Source: Trissonchulus latispiculum
Taxonomy: Eukaryota; Nematoda; Enoplea; Enoplida; Ironidae
Direction of reading: 5' to 3'
Length of the DNA stretch: 64,000 nucleotides
NCBI GenBank assembly: GCA_030248195.1
Contig: JASAND010030498.1
Location: forward strand, 36,192-100,191
The translations under genes were made by a program, and so were the position numbers. Each line of letters opens with the position of its first letter. Positions within the stretch are counted from its first letter, which is position 1. The notes below the pieces were generated by a model, which saw only the letters and a program-made list of their open reading frames with translations, searched no databases and was not told the origin of the DNA. This document shows, one piece after another, positions 10,348-22,626 of this stretch.

Positions 10348-12800
10348 TATAGTCAGGTTCCCAAAAAAAACCAGTTGACAGTTTTTTGCTCCAAACTTTT
10401 GCAGGGTGACGTGGGACAGCCCAACTAAACCCTAAGGGTGCATATGCATAGGGCTGGGTCCGACACATATGCCCACCTATAGCCCCTAGCCTGCCGCCCT
10501 GGCAATCCTGAGTAATTAAAAAAATTTTGGTGGTTCTTTTTTTGGGAACGATTCCCAAAAAAGAACCAGCGTTCCCAAATAAAAAACCACCCTCTTTACT
10601 ACTGGCAGAGAAGAGGCAGGGCAAATCTAATATTACCTATATATAGCCCATAACCGACCAATACTACACGGTACTTGGTGGAGCCCAAGGGTCTAGCCTG
10701 GGCACGGCAGCCCACTTAGACTACCTTGGACCACCATGACATGGTGAGTCTGGAGGTGTAAGTTCCGATAACTTTTCTTTGAGCACCAAACCCCTTAAGC
10801 CGACGTTTATAGCATATTTGGCACCCTTTTAACGTGTATTTTCTTTACGTACACTATAAAATTTCTGAGGACTTACCTGTAACAACAGTCCACATCCCCA
10901 ACTTGGACCCCCGGGGACCAAGGCCAAGTTGGGGGACTATCACCAAAACCAGCGTTTTTTTTTCAAAATCGGATTTCATCAAATTTTCGTCATTTTTATT
11001 TTCTGAGCGTCATTTTTATTTGTCCAACGTCAAAAATAAAGTTTTGCAGAAATGCAGTTTTGTTATGATTTTAGGCTATATTCGTAATTTTGGTTGAATT
11101 TTTACCTTGTTGGCGTGTGTTGCTTCATATTTCGCATTGTCCCGCGAATATATTCTAACTTACGTACTCATTTAATACATATATCTGTGTTTATGTATAT
11201 ATGTATCATGTCTGAGCATTAACAGTGACGAGAACAACTCGACACAATGTGGGGAGTCTGGGGGGCGGAGCCCCCCAGAAGTTGAAGAAATTTTTTGCTT
11301 TTTAGATGAAGTCGTCCTTTGAATCTTTAATTCTTTTCATTTTGCACAAATAAGAAATTTTTCAAAAGTTTACCCTTTTTGAAAGGAAAAATAAGAATTT
11401 TTGCTAAACTCGCACTTCATTTTGCTTTTTTTATTTCAACAAGCTTTTTTATCCAAAAATCTGGTAAAAAACGTTGGCTATATACGTACGTATATATACG
11501 CGCTCACGAAATTTTGTTGACATGCCTTTTTTCGGTTTTTCCTGTTTGCTTTGATATACTTACCTTCAAATCGCAACGACAGAGCTGTCCTCCAGTTCCA
11601 TCCCTAGTAGTTATAATATTTATGTAATAAACGTTCTTAAACATTAAAGTCCGGCACGTCCGGCACATACGTATATATAAGCTCTCATTCCATTCTAGCT
11701 GAGATAATCCGAAGAGAAAGTTTTTAAAGAAAATAATCAGCGAAATTGGTATGAGAAACTTGCATAAAAAAATGCAATTGAAGTATGTAGCATAAAGACT
11801 CGTAGCCTGCGGCTTTGTATATATATAATAGATATACTGATTGACTGTTCAAACATCGTCGAAGCTTAACATCACTAAGACAATATATATAGAGCGGGGG
11901 TTTGGGGGCGGCAGCCCCCAAAATTTGAGAATTTTTTGAAAAATCACTGTTAAAACGTAATAGAAACTTTGCATTCTTGTTAAATTTGAGTGCACTTCCA
12001 CATTTTGGCTTGGTCATTCTGTCGTCATTTTTATTTTGGCGTCGTCAAAACTATTGTTCATTTCTGCAAACGACGCTATTTTTCACCAAAAAAAACCTAG
12101 ACCAAAACCCTACCAAAACAACTGAAATTTTGCGTAGAACCGTTTTATAACTAGAGGAAAACGCGTTTCCAGCGTGAATTATGCTGTAAATATCAGTTTT
12201 TAGCCAAGTCCAGTACTTCAAGAGACCAACTTGGGTCCAGACCAGGTTCAGGCTGTCTGAGCCAGTCAAATCACCTCAAAGATTCCAAATATAAGTTATT
12301 ACGGTGTTTTTTGGGGTAAAACGTTCTAAAACCGCGTTAATATCACCAGAAAAACAATTACGGTGGCTCCTGTGACCTATTTTTGCAAAGTCCGAACTGG
12401 TTATTTTTTTTGGGAAGTCGTTCCCAAAAAAATCCGGGTGGTCCAGGCCACAGCGTAGGAGCCAGTAGGGCTGGGATACGTGGTATCGTGAGCACTTGGG
12501 CACCTAACCTACCAACCACAATTAGGGACTTACCGGGTTTTCCGTTGTGGTTTTGAGACAATTTTTTCAACACCATGTCGAAACTTGTCCGAGGGTGGTT
12601 TTGGGGTGGTAGTCTTCTAGCTGGCGCCCTGGCTTCACGAGATAAGCTATATAACCCAAACTGATATATTATAATACTAAGGTCTTCTACTTATTATGCG
12701 CCAAATTTGGCTCGAAACGGTCGAAGTACCTGGAAGATCTGGCACTGGTTCATTTTTTGGGAACTTTGTCACTGGTTCTTTTTTTGGGAACCTGACTATA
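10348..12800. mobile_element. TATAG-family TIR element, diverged subfamily B (2.45 kb)
   Basis: Starts TATAGTCAGGTTCCCAAAAA and ends with the inverse AAAAAGGTTC-type sequence, closing GGGAACCTGACTATA. Internal copies of the end motif occur near 10529-10590, 12403-12440 and 12750-12796. The architecture is that of copies 1-3, but the repeated motif is GGTTCCCAAAAAAAACC rather than GCGGGAAAAAACCC. It contains further inserted repeats, for example around 11240-11300, and no recognisable protein. Confidence 0.75.
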
Positions 12801-12837
12801 TTATTTTGTAGCATTGTTAACACATATTATGGATACC

Positions 12838-13121
12838 CAAGGCCGCACCCAGGGGGGGGGGGTTCAAGGGTCTAGACCCCCCCCCTTTTGGGATGACTAA
12901 ATGGAAAATTTTTGCTGTTTTTATGGCAAAAACTGCTATTTTTAAAAAATTTTCGCGCCTTCGGCGCGATAATTTACTTTTTGCAAGAAATAAACGTCCA
13001 ATGTACTGTTTTTTTGGCAAAAATGCAAAAATTCTTCAACTTCTGGGGGGCTCCGCCCCCAGACCCCCCGATGCGTTTTACCTTGGACCCCCCCCTTTTC
13101 AAAATCCTGGGTGCGGGCCTG
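12838..13121. mobile_element. hAT-like small TIR element (284 bp)
   Basis: Left end CAAGGCCGCACCCAGG; right end, inverted, CAGGCCCGCACCCAGG. The flanks TGGATACC (12830-12837) and TGTATACC (13122-13129) form an 8-bp duplication with one mismatch. Non-coding. It carries the C/G-tract and GCCTTCGGCGCG motif seen in other small elements here. Confidence 0.72.
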
Positions 13122-13599
13122 TGTATACCCCCACTTTTGGATACCCGGGGTGTCCCCCACCCACTTATTTTTGTCTATAAAACCCCCCAGCTTTATATAC
13201 CCCCAAAATCGATTAAGTACTGATTTAAATGGGGGAGGGGGATTTCTTGCAGTGGCGGATCCAAGGGCCCACTTTGCAATTTGGTCCCCTCCTTCCTTTG
13301 ACATTTCGGCTCCCCCTTAGAAAAAAATTTTCAGCTGATTATATATACGCATATAGATTTTTTGAGCGAAAATTGAGCAGAATTTTACTAAATTTCACAG
13401 GTTTTTAAAGAATTTCGCCTGCGGCGCGCTTAGATTTCACTTATGTATATACTGCTTAATTACAAAGTTCTGTTTCCTTTCGTGTTTTGCAAGTATAATA
13501 ATCGTACTTAAAGCCTTCAGTTTATTTTAAAATATTTTAGTCGACCGTCTATACGTATATATACGTATAATATTGGCTGAGTTATATACACACAAGTAG

Positions 13600-13985
13600 G
13601 AAAAATGCTCCTTGCAGCCGCATGAATTTATCTGCAGAATTCCCTTGCATGTATATTTATATAAACTGTTTACTGCAATTAAATTTTTCACCACACATAT
13701 ATTTATACAACTCTTTTGCACTTTTACTGTGTAAGGACTGTGCATATAAATCAGATAATGCACAATGCAGCGTGCGTATAACTAAGTTATACGCACGCTG
13801 CACGCTGGGAGGCCTGACCCTAATCTAAGACGCTGAAGCATACAATTCACTGCATGCTTCAGCAGTGTGTACAGCAGAGCTCCAACCTAGACAGCTTGCT
13901 GCACACCAAAAAATTGGCCTCCCAGCCATGGCAACAATGCTGCCGCTTTCCGTTAAAATTTGTCGAGACATATCTGTCAGCTGCA
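13600..13985. repeat. Foldback repeat with perfect 35-bp palindrome
   Basis: At 13767-13801 the arm GCAGCGTGCGTATAACT is followed by one base and its exact complement. A second hairpin pairs GCTGAAGCAT with ATGCTTCAGC shortly after. A reverse-complement copy of the whole stretch occurs at about 53900-54205. Probably a dispersed foldback or MITE family. Confidence 0.8.
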
Positions 13986-13990
13986 ACATA

Positions 13991-15067
13991 TATAGTCAAG
14001 CGGGGAAAAACCCATTTGAATATGCGGGAAAAAACCCACCTCCAGTGTGGGCTTACCGGTATGAGCATCTTGAAGAGCGTCAAAAATAACCCTAGAGGCT
14101 GCATCATTGTTGTTCCCACTGCTTCCTTGCAAATTTTTTGGGACTTTGAAATTTTCGAAAATTTTGGTCCGTCCAAGTGCCGAAATTTGGCAAACTTTGG
14201 CTGGCCACCCTGAACTATATACTGGAAAGACCTAGGCCAAAGCGGATAGTATGTATGTGTAGGCCATCTGTTGGGCTTCATGATGATATATGCCACACTG
14301 CTCTAACCCCTCCGGCGCGACCTGGGGGTGACCTAGAGTTGGCGGGAAAAAACCCATCGGCGGGAAAAAAACCCACTTTTCAAAATTGAATATTTTTCTA
14401 ACCGTTAGCAGAAAGGTCAAACTAATACATACATTTGTTTAATAGAGCCTATAGATTAAATTGGTATAGGTTTTACCCGGGTTCGTTCTGCTATGGGTGG
14501 TCCAGGGGGTCTAAATCGGACATGGTGCCATTTCAAGCCAAAATTTCAATTTTGGCCAAAAATGCTTATTTTTGCCTTAAAATGGGTCTAGTTTGGCTCT
14601 AAATACAGGAAAAACACGTTTTCTACACGATAGGATGCTTAAACTGCCAAAACTAAACAATTTTTAAAAATTTCCAAAATTTGCCTATGCTTACGTGTTA
14701 AACATACAAAATTTTCAAAATTCAATTTTTTCTGAAAATTTTCAAAAATGTTGGTATTTTTCGATGTAGACCTACTAAAAACAACCCGCTCTTTCGAATG
14801 GCACCGTCAAAATTGTTCTGGCACGCTTCCAGCAAAAAATCCGGGTGGGTTTTTTCCCGCCGATGGGTTTTTTCCCGCATTGGGTTTTTTCCCGACACGG
14901 AAAACTTTAATTTCTCCATAACGGCAGGGTCTAGAGAGACAAACTATACCTCATTCGAAAGCTTAGGGCAAACCCTAATTAAATATAGTATCAAAGTCGT
15001 GCTAACCCAAACCAGTCGAAAGTTCTGGTCCAAGAAAAAAAGTGGGGTTTTTTCCCGCTTGACTATA
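13991..15067. mobile_element. TATAG-family TIR element, copy 2 (1.08 kb)
   Basis: The TIR is TATAGTCAAGCGGGGAAAAA, inverted at the right. The same internal motif layout and clear sequence similarity to copy 1 are present, but with many substitutions, so this copy is older than copies 1 and 3. Non-coding. Confidence 0.87.
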
Positions 15068-15263
15068 GGTGTAGCACCTGTTTGGGTTGGGGGGAGTGGA
15101 AGGTCCAAATTTGGCTCGGGGGACCCCACCAAACTCTGAAATTTTTTTGGGGGGGAGGAGTAGTTGGCACTTGTGGAGATGGGAGGAAAAATTTTGCCCT
15201 GGTCCCCCTTATGGTTCGAAAAAATTTTTTGTCTCAGATTTGGCTGACAAGGTGCCCCAAGGG

Positions 15264-17250
15264 TATAGCCATGGGGGGGGGGGAAACCCACCCCCTTTTT
15301 AGGGGGAAAACCCACCCGCCTCCTGGACCAAGGGTTGGAGCTATGAGCTCCAAAACATAGCAGCAAAAGCGCGACTGTTTCTTACCTTTGTGTGCAAAGA
15401 TAAAGTCATTTGGTTCACTCCTGCTCATTTTATGACATTTTGAAAATGACATCTACATTTTGGTCCAACCATGCCAAAAATTTGGAAAAGTTTGGACCGA
15501 TGTAACTTTTGACTGGGTTTGGCTGGAACAGTTTTGCAAATATCTGCAATGATGGCAAGTCTTCCTCTTTGCACACAGCCAAAATTAGATCGATCCGATG
15601 CACTGTTGGTCTGGCACATTGCCAAATGTGGCGGGGAAAAACCCACTATGGGGGGAAAACCCACCCAATTTTTTTTGAAAAATTTTTTAACAACCAAACA
15701 AGGAAACAATTCGACACGGTACTATCGAGGACGCTGCATCATCCTATGGTGTCAGATTTGGATAATTTTGCTTCCCTGACTAGCTAGGGGCCAAAAACCC
15801 TGAAAGTGCCATTTCGGTACTGGAGGATCCAGGACAGGTCCAATTGTGGGTTTTAACAGCCAATTGAACGTAAAAACCATTCTCTACACGATAGACGAAT
15901 AAGTTTTATCAAATTTATTACATCGTTTTTAGCATTTTTCAAAAATTGCCCTGTTTATGTGTTAAACTTTATGAAACCTGTCCGTTTGATGCTGCATTTT
16001 CAATGGCACATGAAATCTCAAAAAAGGTACCTAGATCGGGTGTTTTGGTTTATACTAGCTCAAAAAGAGTTGAATGTTACACCGGAAGTGTCGTGATGGG
16101 TAGGTATTTCCCCCAATGGTTTTTCCCCCACTACTTTTTGCATTATACCGGCCTAACGGTATATACAACCTAGAGAAGTGCAAATGGGCTTAAAAGAAAG
16201 ATCTAAGTACGCCAAGTACGATGGTATCATAGGGGTCGCGGCAGCGACCCCTATAATATGTGTGAAAAGTGGCTGGAGACAGTGTAAAATAAGCTGCGCA
16301 GAAGCTGCGCAAAATCCTGCGCAGATTTCATGCGCAAATTGTAGAGCACATCGAGTTTTGTGGTCGTCGCTCAGGTCGAACGTTACGAGCTGGAGCGGAT
16401 TTCTTTTTATATTCTGAAATATTGAACTAACTAACGGTCCAGGTTGCGTTTCTCTACCACTTCCCTAGCGACCACAGTGGCCCGTCAAAGATGGCGAAAA
16501 TTCGAAAAATAAAAAATCGAAATTTCTCGCTATCTATTTAACTTTGAAAGCTCAAATTTTCCATACAGTGGTTTTCTGGCACGGAGAATCGATTCCCGCA
16601 GTCAGTTTTACCGTCAGACCCACTCATCTTGCTGGACTGGTTCCACTTTGCCGTCGGGAGGGTCAAGTCGGAAACCGCTTACTGGAGGTCCATAGTAGGC
16701 TCTACCTGGCCTCTCAAAACTTTGCCTATAGGGGTTTTCTGGTGTGCCCAGCTCATTCCCGGTATTCGTTTTGCCGTCCGACGTACCTATTTTGCTGGGC
16801 TGGTTCTACTTTGCCGTTTGAAGGGTCAGTCGGGTGGGAGGGTCAAATGGTCGAAAATAAAGTTTCTCAAAAGTGGTCAAATTTGCTATCAAATGAAAGC
16901 CCTAAGTGAGCTGAGCAACTTTTGTCATAGAACTGCGTACCCAAAATGGCTGTAGAGTGCTGTGGTGGGGTGGGGTGGGGAATTAGGCGATTTTGTGTCA
17001 AAAATAAAATTTTTCAAAAGTGGTAAAATTTGGTATCAAATGAAAGCCCTAAGTGAGCTGAGCAACTTTTGCGGTGTCGGACTTATGCCTTTCTCAACCG
17101 GAATTTAAAGGATAGACATAGGCCCAACACACATATTATCCCCTTTTGTGCGGAGCATTTTTGTTACTTGTATAAAGTTCTCATATAGCCCTTATAATAA
17201 AAAAGTTCCAGCCAAAATCCGAAAATGTGGGGTTTTTCCCCATGGCTATA
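15264..17250. mobile_element. TATAG-family TIR element, diverged subfamily D (2.0 kb)
   Basis: Begins TATAGCCATGGGG and ends CCCCATGGCTATA. Paired motifs of the type GGGGAAAACCCACC stand at the left end (15271-15317) and about 370 bp in (15632-15665). Inverted motifs lie near 16100-16135 and at the right end. The interior holds a direct duplication at about 16560-16860. No transposase was recognised. Confidence 0.68.
16540..17075. repeat. Direct repeats inside subfamily D element
   Basis: A stretch of about 120 bp beginning TTTTCTGGCACGGAGAATCG is followed by a diverged copy about 175 bp later. A second direct repeat, with AAATGAAAGCCCTAAGTGAG, occurs at 16884 and 17039. The open frame across it, about 121 codons, reflects the repeat and is not a gene. 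Confidence 0.7.
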
Positions 17251-18148
17251 AATCGAGGTCGCTGATTTCAAAAATCTATTCGAGAGATCGATCGATCAAA
17301 AAATTTTTGTCTCCAATTTGCGCGAAAACTCGCCTATACGGCAATTCGGGTGCGCTGATTCCGAATCTGCGGTCGAAATTTCAAGAAAATCGATCCTTCA
17401 CCCGCCGAAATCGACAATCATCGAGTTTTTTCAAAAATCGTCAATAAGTCGGTTTTGGCTGCTGGGAGGCCCCTCTTTAGACCCCCACCCCCCAAATTTT
17501 TCAACTTTTATGCCAAAAATCGCATTTTCATTTTCAGCCATTGCTAATGTCGAAAACATGAAATCATTAACATTAGACAGTGTATAGTCAAGCGGGGAAA
17601 AAAACCCACTCGCCAATGCGGGAAAAAACCCACCCCCAGTGTGGGCTTACCGGTATGAGCTATCTAGGATTTTAATAGCCTATCTTGAAGAGCATCCAAA
17701 ATAACCCTGGAGGGTGTATTATGGTAGCTCCCACTGGTTCCATACAAATTTTTTGGGACTTAGAAACTTTTGGAAATTTTGGTCCGACCAAGTGCCGAAA
17801 TTTGGCAAACTTTGCCGGGCCACCCTGAACTACTGGAAAGACTTAGACCAAAGCGGATTATATGTACCTGTAGGGCATCTGTTGCGCTTCATGATGATAT
17901 ATGTCACACTGCTCTGACCCCTCCGGTGCGACCTGGGGGTGACCTGGAGTTGGCGGGAAAAAACCCACGGCGGGAAAAAACCCACTTTTCAAAATTAAAT
18001 TTTTTTTCTAACCATTGACCGGAAAGGTCAAACCAATACATACATTTGTTTAATAGAGCCTATAGATTAAATTGGTATAGGTTTTACCTGGGTTCGCACT
18101 GTTATGGGTGGTCCAGGGGGTCTAAATCGGACGCTGTGCCATTTCAAG

Positions 18149-20035
18149 TATGCGAATTCTAAACTTAAAAATAAACCTGGTGTTCCTGTATTAGAGATAT
18201 GACGGGACAAGAGCTAGAACTGATCATGACAAATGTAAAGTGCTCAATGAATTTTTCTCTTCTGTATACACTTTAGATAATGGGAGAGACCCAACTGTTA
18301 TTCATGAATCTCAGGTTATTTGTAATACTTTCAGTTTTGATGTTGTGACTGTTTTTGAAGCCTGGTCTAAGATGAAGCCTACTATGGCTAGAGGTCCTGA
18401 TGAAATTCCTTATATTTTTTATAAAAAATTTGCCGCTGAACTTGCTTTTCCGATATGGTTTATTACCGATTTTGCTTGTAACACTGGATATATACCACAA
18501 GATTGGAAAGATGCAAATGTAGTGCCTATTTTTTAAAATAAAGGGTCTAGGAGCCAACCGGATAACTATAGGGATGTATCGTTGACATGTGGTGCAGCTA
18601 GACCGTTGGATTGGATTTTAAATGATACTTTACGATCACATTGTTTTGATAATAATATAGTTGCTCCTGCTCAGCATGGTTTCTGTAAGGGTAAATCGAC
18701 TGTTACGAATCTGTTATTTTGTATAGATACATGGACTACTGCTTTAGATAATCGTTTATGTACTGATGTGGCATATATTGATTTGAAAAAAGCTTTCAAC
18801 TCAATTTCACTTCCTAAACTTAGAGTGAGACTGCAAGCTTATGGATTTCAAGGGGTTGTCTTAAATGTAGTATCTTCTTTTGTAAGTGGTAGACGTCAGA
18901 GAGTTAAACTGCACGATGCCCATTCAAATTTTGTTGATGTAACTAGCGGGGTTCCTCAAGGTTCAGTTGTTGGTCCGACTTTGTTTTTAATATATATTAA
19001 TGAAATTTTAAACCTATTATATAGGTTTTGTGAATTGTGTTGCCTATGCCGATGATATGAAATTGTTTGCAGTTGGTATTGATAGAGATTTAATATTAAG
19101 TTCTTTGCTACAAGGGTTTTTTGAATGGGTTGAAAATTGGCAACTATCGGTCTCATGGACTAAGTCCTTTGTTTTGTATATTGGAAGACAAAACGCAAAG
19201 ACCCCTTACACTTTTAATGAAAACACTTTGCTGAATTCTGATGGATGCTCAGATTTAGGTGTGTGGGTTAGTCATAATTTAAAGTTTGGAGTTCACATAA
19301 ACCGTATTGCGAACAAGGCTTTATCAGTTTTGTCTATTATGTTACGAAGTTTTACTTCGGATGGCTTGTCTGTGAGGATAAGACTATATAAAGCTTATGT
19401 TTTACCAATACTATCGTATGCATCTGTGATTTGGAATCCTTGGTTAAAACAAGATATTGAAACAATTGAAAAGGTTCAGAAGAAGTTTTGTAACTCTTTC
19501 TATGAATTTAGACATTTATCATATAAAGATCAGTGCGAAATCTTGGGTCTGGTTTCGTTAGAACTAAATAGACTGATGACTGATTTGACTTTGGTGTATA
19601 TAAGATTGTTTATGGTCATGTTGGAATATCTTTTCAGTCTCTGTTTTCGTTATCAGCTAATGTACGTAATACACGTGGTCATCTATTTAGATTGGAAAAA
19701 CCAAAATTTTCTTTAGATATTAGAAAGTATTTTTTCACTAACAGAATAGTAAACTCATGGAATTCTCTCCCAGAAAACATTGTGTTTGCTAAAGATATAA
19801 AGACCTTTAAAGAGCTTTTATTTGAAAGCAGGCACTTACTTTTGCGCCATCTCATTGTATATAAATGGTAGATTGAGAAAGACAAAGTATGTTGCGTCTG
19901 ATGTCTCAGTTTGTAACTGTCTTTAGTATGTTGCACGTGTATTGTGTTATGGATGATTAAGCTTATACTTGGGTAAATCGATGTACCGTCCTTGTTGAAT
20001 TTCTTCGGAGTAAATCTTTCTTTCTTCTTTCTTTC
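18149..20035 (+). mobile_element. 5'-truncated, decayed CR1-like LINE
   Basis: Inserted in TIR copy 3 with target duplication TTCAAG (18143-18148 and 20036-20041). It ends in a (TTTC)n-rich tail. It retains part of a reverse transcriptase and the C-terminal region. Upstream endonuclease sequence is missing, as expected for incomplete reverse transcription. Confidence 0.92.
18240..19868 (+). pseudogene. Reverse transcriptase remnant of the inserted LINE
   Basis: The translation shows RT landmarks in order: GPDEIPYIFYKKF, QDWKDANVVPIF, QHGFCKGKSTVTNLL, VAYIDLKKAFNSI, SGVPQGSVVGPTLF, the catalytic AYADDMKLF, then the C-terminal FFTNRIVNSWNSLPENIV. It is broken by an in-frame TAA near 18534, a frameshift around 19015-19045 just before the YADD box, and another near 19635. 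It is related to, but clearly different from, the intact element at 22626-27030. Non-functional. Confidence 0.93.
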
Positions 20036-20495
20036 TTCAAGCCAAAATTTCAATTTTGACCAAAAATGCTTATTTTTGCATTAAAATGGGTCTAGTTTGG
20101 CTCTAAATACAAGAAAAACACGTTTTCTACACGATAGGATGCTTAAACTGCCGAAAATAAACAATTTTAAAAATTTCCAAAATTTGCCTATGTTTATGTG
20201 TTAAAGATACAACATTTTCAAATGACCATATGACCTCAATTTTAATACAAAAACTAATATATTTTGATGCAGTTGTACTAAAAACAACCCGCTCTTTCAT
20301 TTGGAATGGTTAGAAATGCTCCTGGCAGCTTGCCAAAAATTTTTTGGGGTGGGTTTTTTCCCGCATATGGGTTTTTTCTCGCATTGGGTTTTTTTTCCCG
20401 CCAGTTTGGGACAATTTTTCTCGCTAACGGCACACCCTACAGAGGTGTTCTATAGCTCATAAGAAAGCTTACGACTAGGCCTAGCTACCTGTATA

Positions 20496-21034
20496 CATAG
20501 GTGTAACGGGGATTTGGGTTGGGGGGGCCCCCTCCCCCGGAATTTTGCGGGGGGGCCCCCTTTTTAGACCCCCCCAAATCCCCCCCACGACCCCCCCAAA
20601 CGTCCCCCAAAAAATTTTTTCTATTTTTATGTCAAAAATCGCATTTTCAGCCATTGCTAATGCCAAAAAACATTCAACTATGAAGTAATTTTGACATTAG
20701 ACAGGGGTTTTAAACTCGAAAACTTGATTGCCAACATGTTTCTAAGTCTAAAATAAGGTCAATATTGAGTCAGAAAGTCCATTAAACCGTTAAAAACGTG
20801 TATTTCACGCAATAATGAATAGTTTAAGCCAAAAATTTGGACATTTTTGAAAAATTTTGCAAAATTTACTCTAAAAATACCCGATTTTTGGCCAATTTTT
20901 CGCGCCTTCGGCGCGACTACCCCCCCCCCCGTTGGGGGGGGGGGGCCGGGGGCCCCCAAAAAGTTTTGGGGGTGGTTTGTAAAAATGGCTGGGGGGGGTT
21001 ACCCCCCCCAAACCTCCCCCCAATTACACCTATG
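20496..21034. mobile_element. Small TIR element with 8-bp TSD (539 bp)
   Basis: Ends CATAGGTGTAA, inverted at the right. Exact target duplications CCTGTATA stand at 20488-20495 and 21035-21042, and the uninterrupted target is visible in copy 1 near 9930. It is full of C and G tracts and non-coding. The 8-bp duplication suggests hAT. Confidence 0.9.
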
Positions 21035-21382
21035 CCTGTATAATCAGCATTTCGATATGTCAAACCATTAAAAAGTTCTGGCCAAAAATCTGAAAAGTGG
21101 GTTTTTTTCCCGCTTGACTATACGTGAATATATATAGTTAAACTCGAAAGCTTGATTGCCAACATGTTCCTGATTCCAGAATAAGGTCAATACTGAGCTT
21201 AGAAGTCCATAAAACCGTTATAAACGTGTTATATTTCTCGCGATAATAAACACGTTAAGCCATAAATTTGGACTGTTTTGAAACATTTTGCAAAATTTGC
21301 CCTAAAATGCCCATTTTTCGGCCAATTTTCACGCCTTCGGCGCGACTACACCGACACCCCCCCCCAGTTGGGTGGGGGGGGC

Positions 21383-22020
21383 ATAGGTGTACCACCTATT
21401 TGGGTTGTGAGCGGGGAGTAAAAAGTCCAAATCTAGCTTCATAAATCTACTCAAAAACTAGCCTTATTGCGCGTTTTATAACCTATTTTTTAGCGTTGTT
21501 AACTAACTGCAGCCAATTATTTAAGAAAATTTATGAAAAATTGCATAAATTTTTGCAAAAATTTGGCATTTTTTCTCCTTGTTTGGACCCCATTTTAGGG
21601 GGGAGGGGGGTCTGAGCTCGTCCTGGGGGGGAGTAGTCGAGGAGTGCCGACCCCACCCTCAAAATTTTGGAGGCAGACCACACCCCCGAATGGCCAAATC
21701 CCAGACCCAACCAATCAAATTTGCCAGACCCCGCCCTCAAAATTTTGAAAATTTTGCCTCAAAATTAGTAAAAATTCGAAATTTTTGCAAAAAATCCAAG
21801 TTTATTCTAACAAATGAGCAAAAAAGAAGAAATATTGTTGATTTTTAGTTAAAAATAACGCTTTTTTAGCAAATTGCGATTTTTTTCTGAATTTTTGACC
21901 AAAAAATCCCCCCCAATTCGATTTGTCCGGGCCCCACCCCATCTCAAAACGGCTGACCCCACCCACCCTAACTTCGGCTATCCCCTCCCCCAACGTTTTC
22001 TCAAGGTATATACACCTATG
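21383..22020. mobile_element. Second element of the CATAGGTGTA family
   Basis: Starts CATAGGTGTACCACCTATTT and ends TATACACCTATG, the same termini as the element at 20496-21034. G-runs on both sides obscure the target duplication. The interior is non-coding. Confidence 0.65.
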
Positions 22021-22059
22021 GGGGGTCTTTTTAATGAATACAATGAACTATATAATTTT

Positions 22060-22330
22060 GGTTTTCCGGAATTATTTTGCTGCATTTCTGATTAGTATAT
22101 CTTTCCAGATTTTTTCAGACCACATGTATATATATGTAAATTTTTTGTGAGTCGTCGATTACGTATAGCATTAATCGATACCTACCTCTATCACCTGGGG
22201 ACCCTTTTACGAAATCTTTTCTTCATTTTAGAGAAAGTAGCTACAAAGATGTATATATGTACTACCTGGATTTTGCCTAGTTTTCTAACTTTGGCAAACG
22301 TCCACTTTAGCACTTTTGGGTGCATGCGCC
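22060..22330. repeat. Fragment of the 3339-4320 repeat family
   Basis: From about 22100 the order CCAGATTTTTT...CAGAC, GTAAATTTTTT.GTGAG, GGGGACCCTTTT and CCTGGATTTTGCCTA matches 3530-3700. Truncated and diverged. Confidence 0.65.
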
Positions 22331-22445
22331 TGGACCTCCTCGTGCGGGAAATCCTGACAGTCGCCATAGCTGAAACGGATAAGCTTTGGTGGCACGACTG
22401 TGTCTTGAGGGTTTCCCCGGCGCACCTGGGAGAGTTTGGGTTATT

Positions 22446-22593
22446 TAGGGGGGGGGGGGGGCCCGGGGGGAGGGAGAGGATATTTGGGGGTTGGTTTGTT
22501 TGTAAGAGGGTGGTGCGGGGGGGGGGGGGGTGGGGGGGGGGGGTGGTGGGGGGGGGGGCGGGGTTTGTGGGGGTGGTGGGGGGGTGGGTGGGT

Positions 22594-22625
<32 letters not shown>
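22446..22625. repeat. Long G-rich tract
   Basis: About 180 bp of G runs separated by single T or short interruptions, ending in more than 30 consecutive G. It abuts the 3' tail of the LINE. Sequence accuracy in such a tract is uncertain. Confidence 0.95.

Positions 22626-22626
<1 letters not shown>

Larger units (their letters stand above)
17583..21122. mobile_element. TATAG-family TIR element, copy 3, split by two insertions
   Basis: The ends are TATAGTCAAGCGGGGAAAAA and the inverse. It is nearly identical to copy 1 wherever both are present. It is interrupted by a CR1-like LINE (18149-20035) and by a small TIR element (20496-21034). Total 3540 bp minus 1887 (LINE) minus 6 (duplicated target) minus 539 minus 8 leaves 1100 bp, the length of copy 1 (1098 bp). 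Confidence 0.9.

Noticed and set aside
16544..16955. 121- and 108-codon frames
   Set aside because: They cross a direct repeat inside a TIR element, show no family resemblance and are mutually overlapping.
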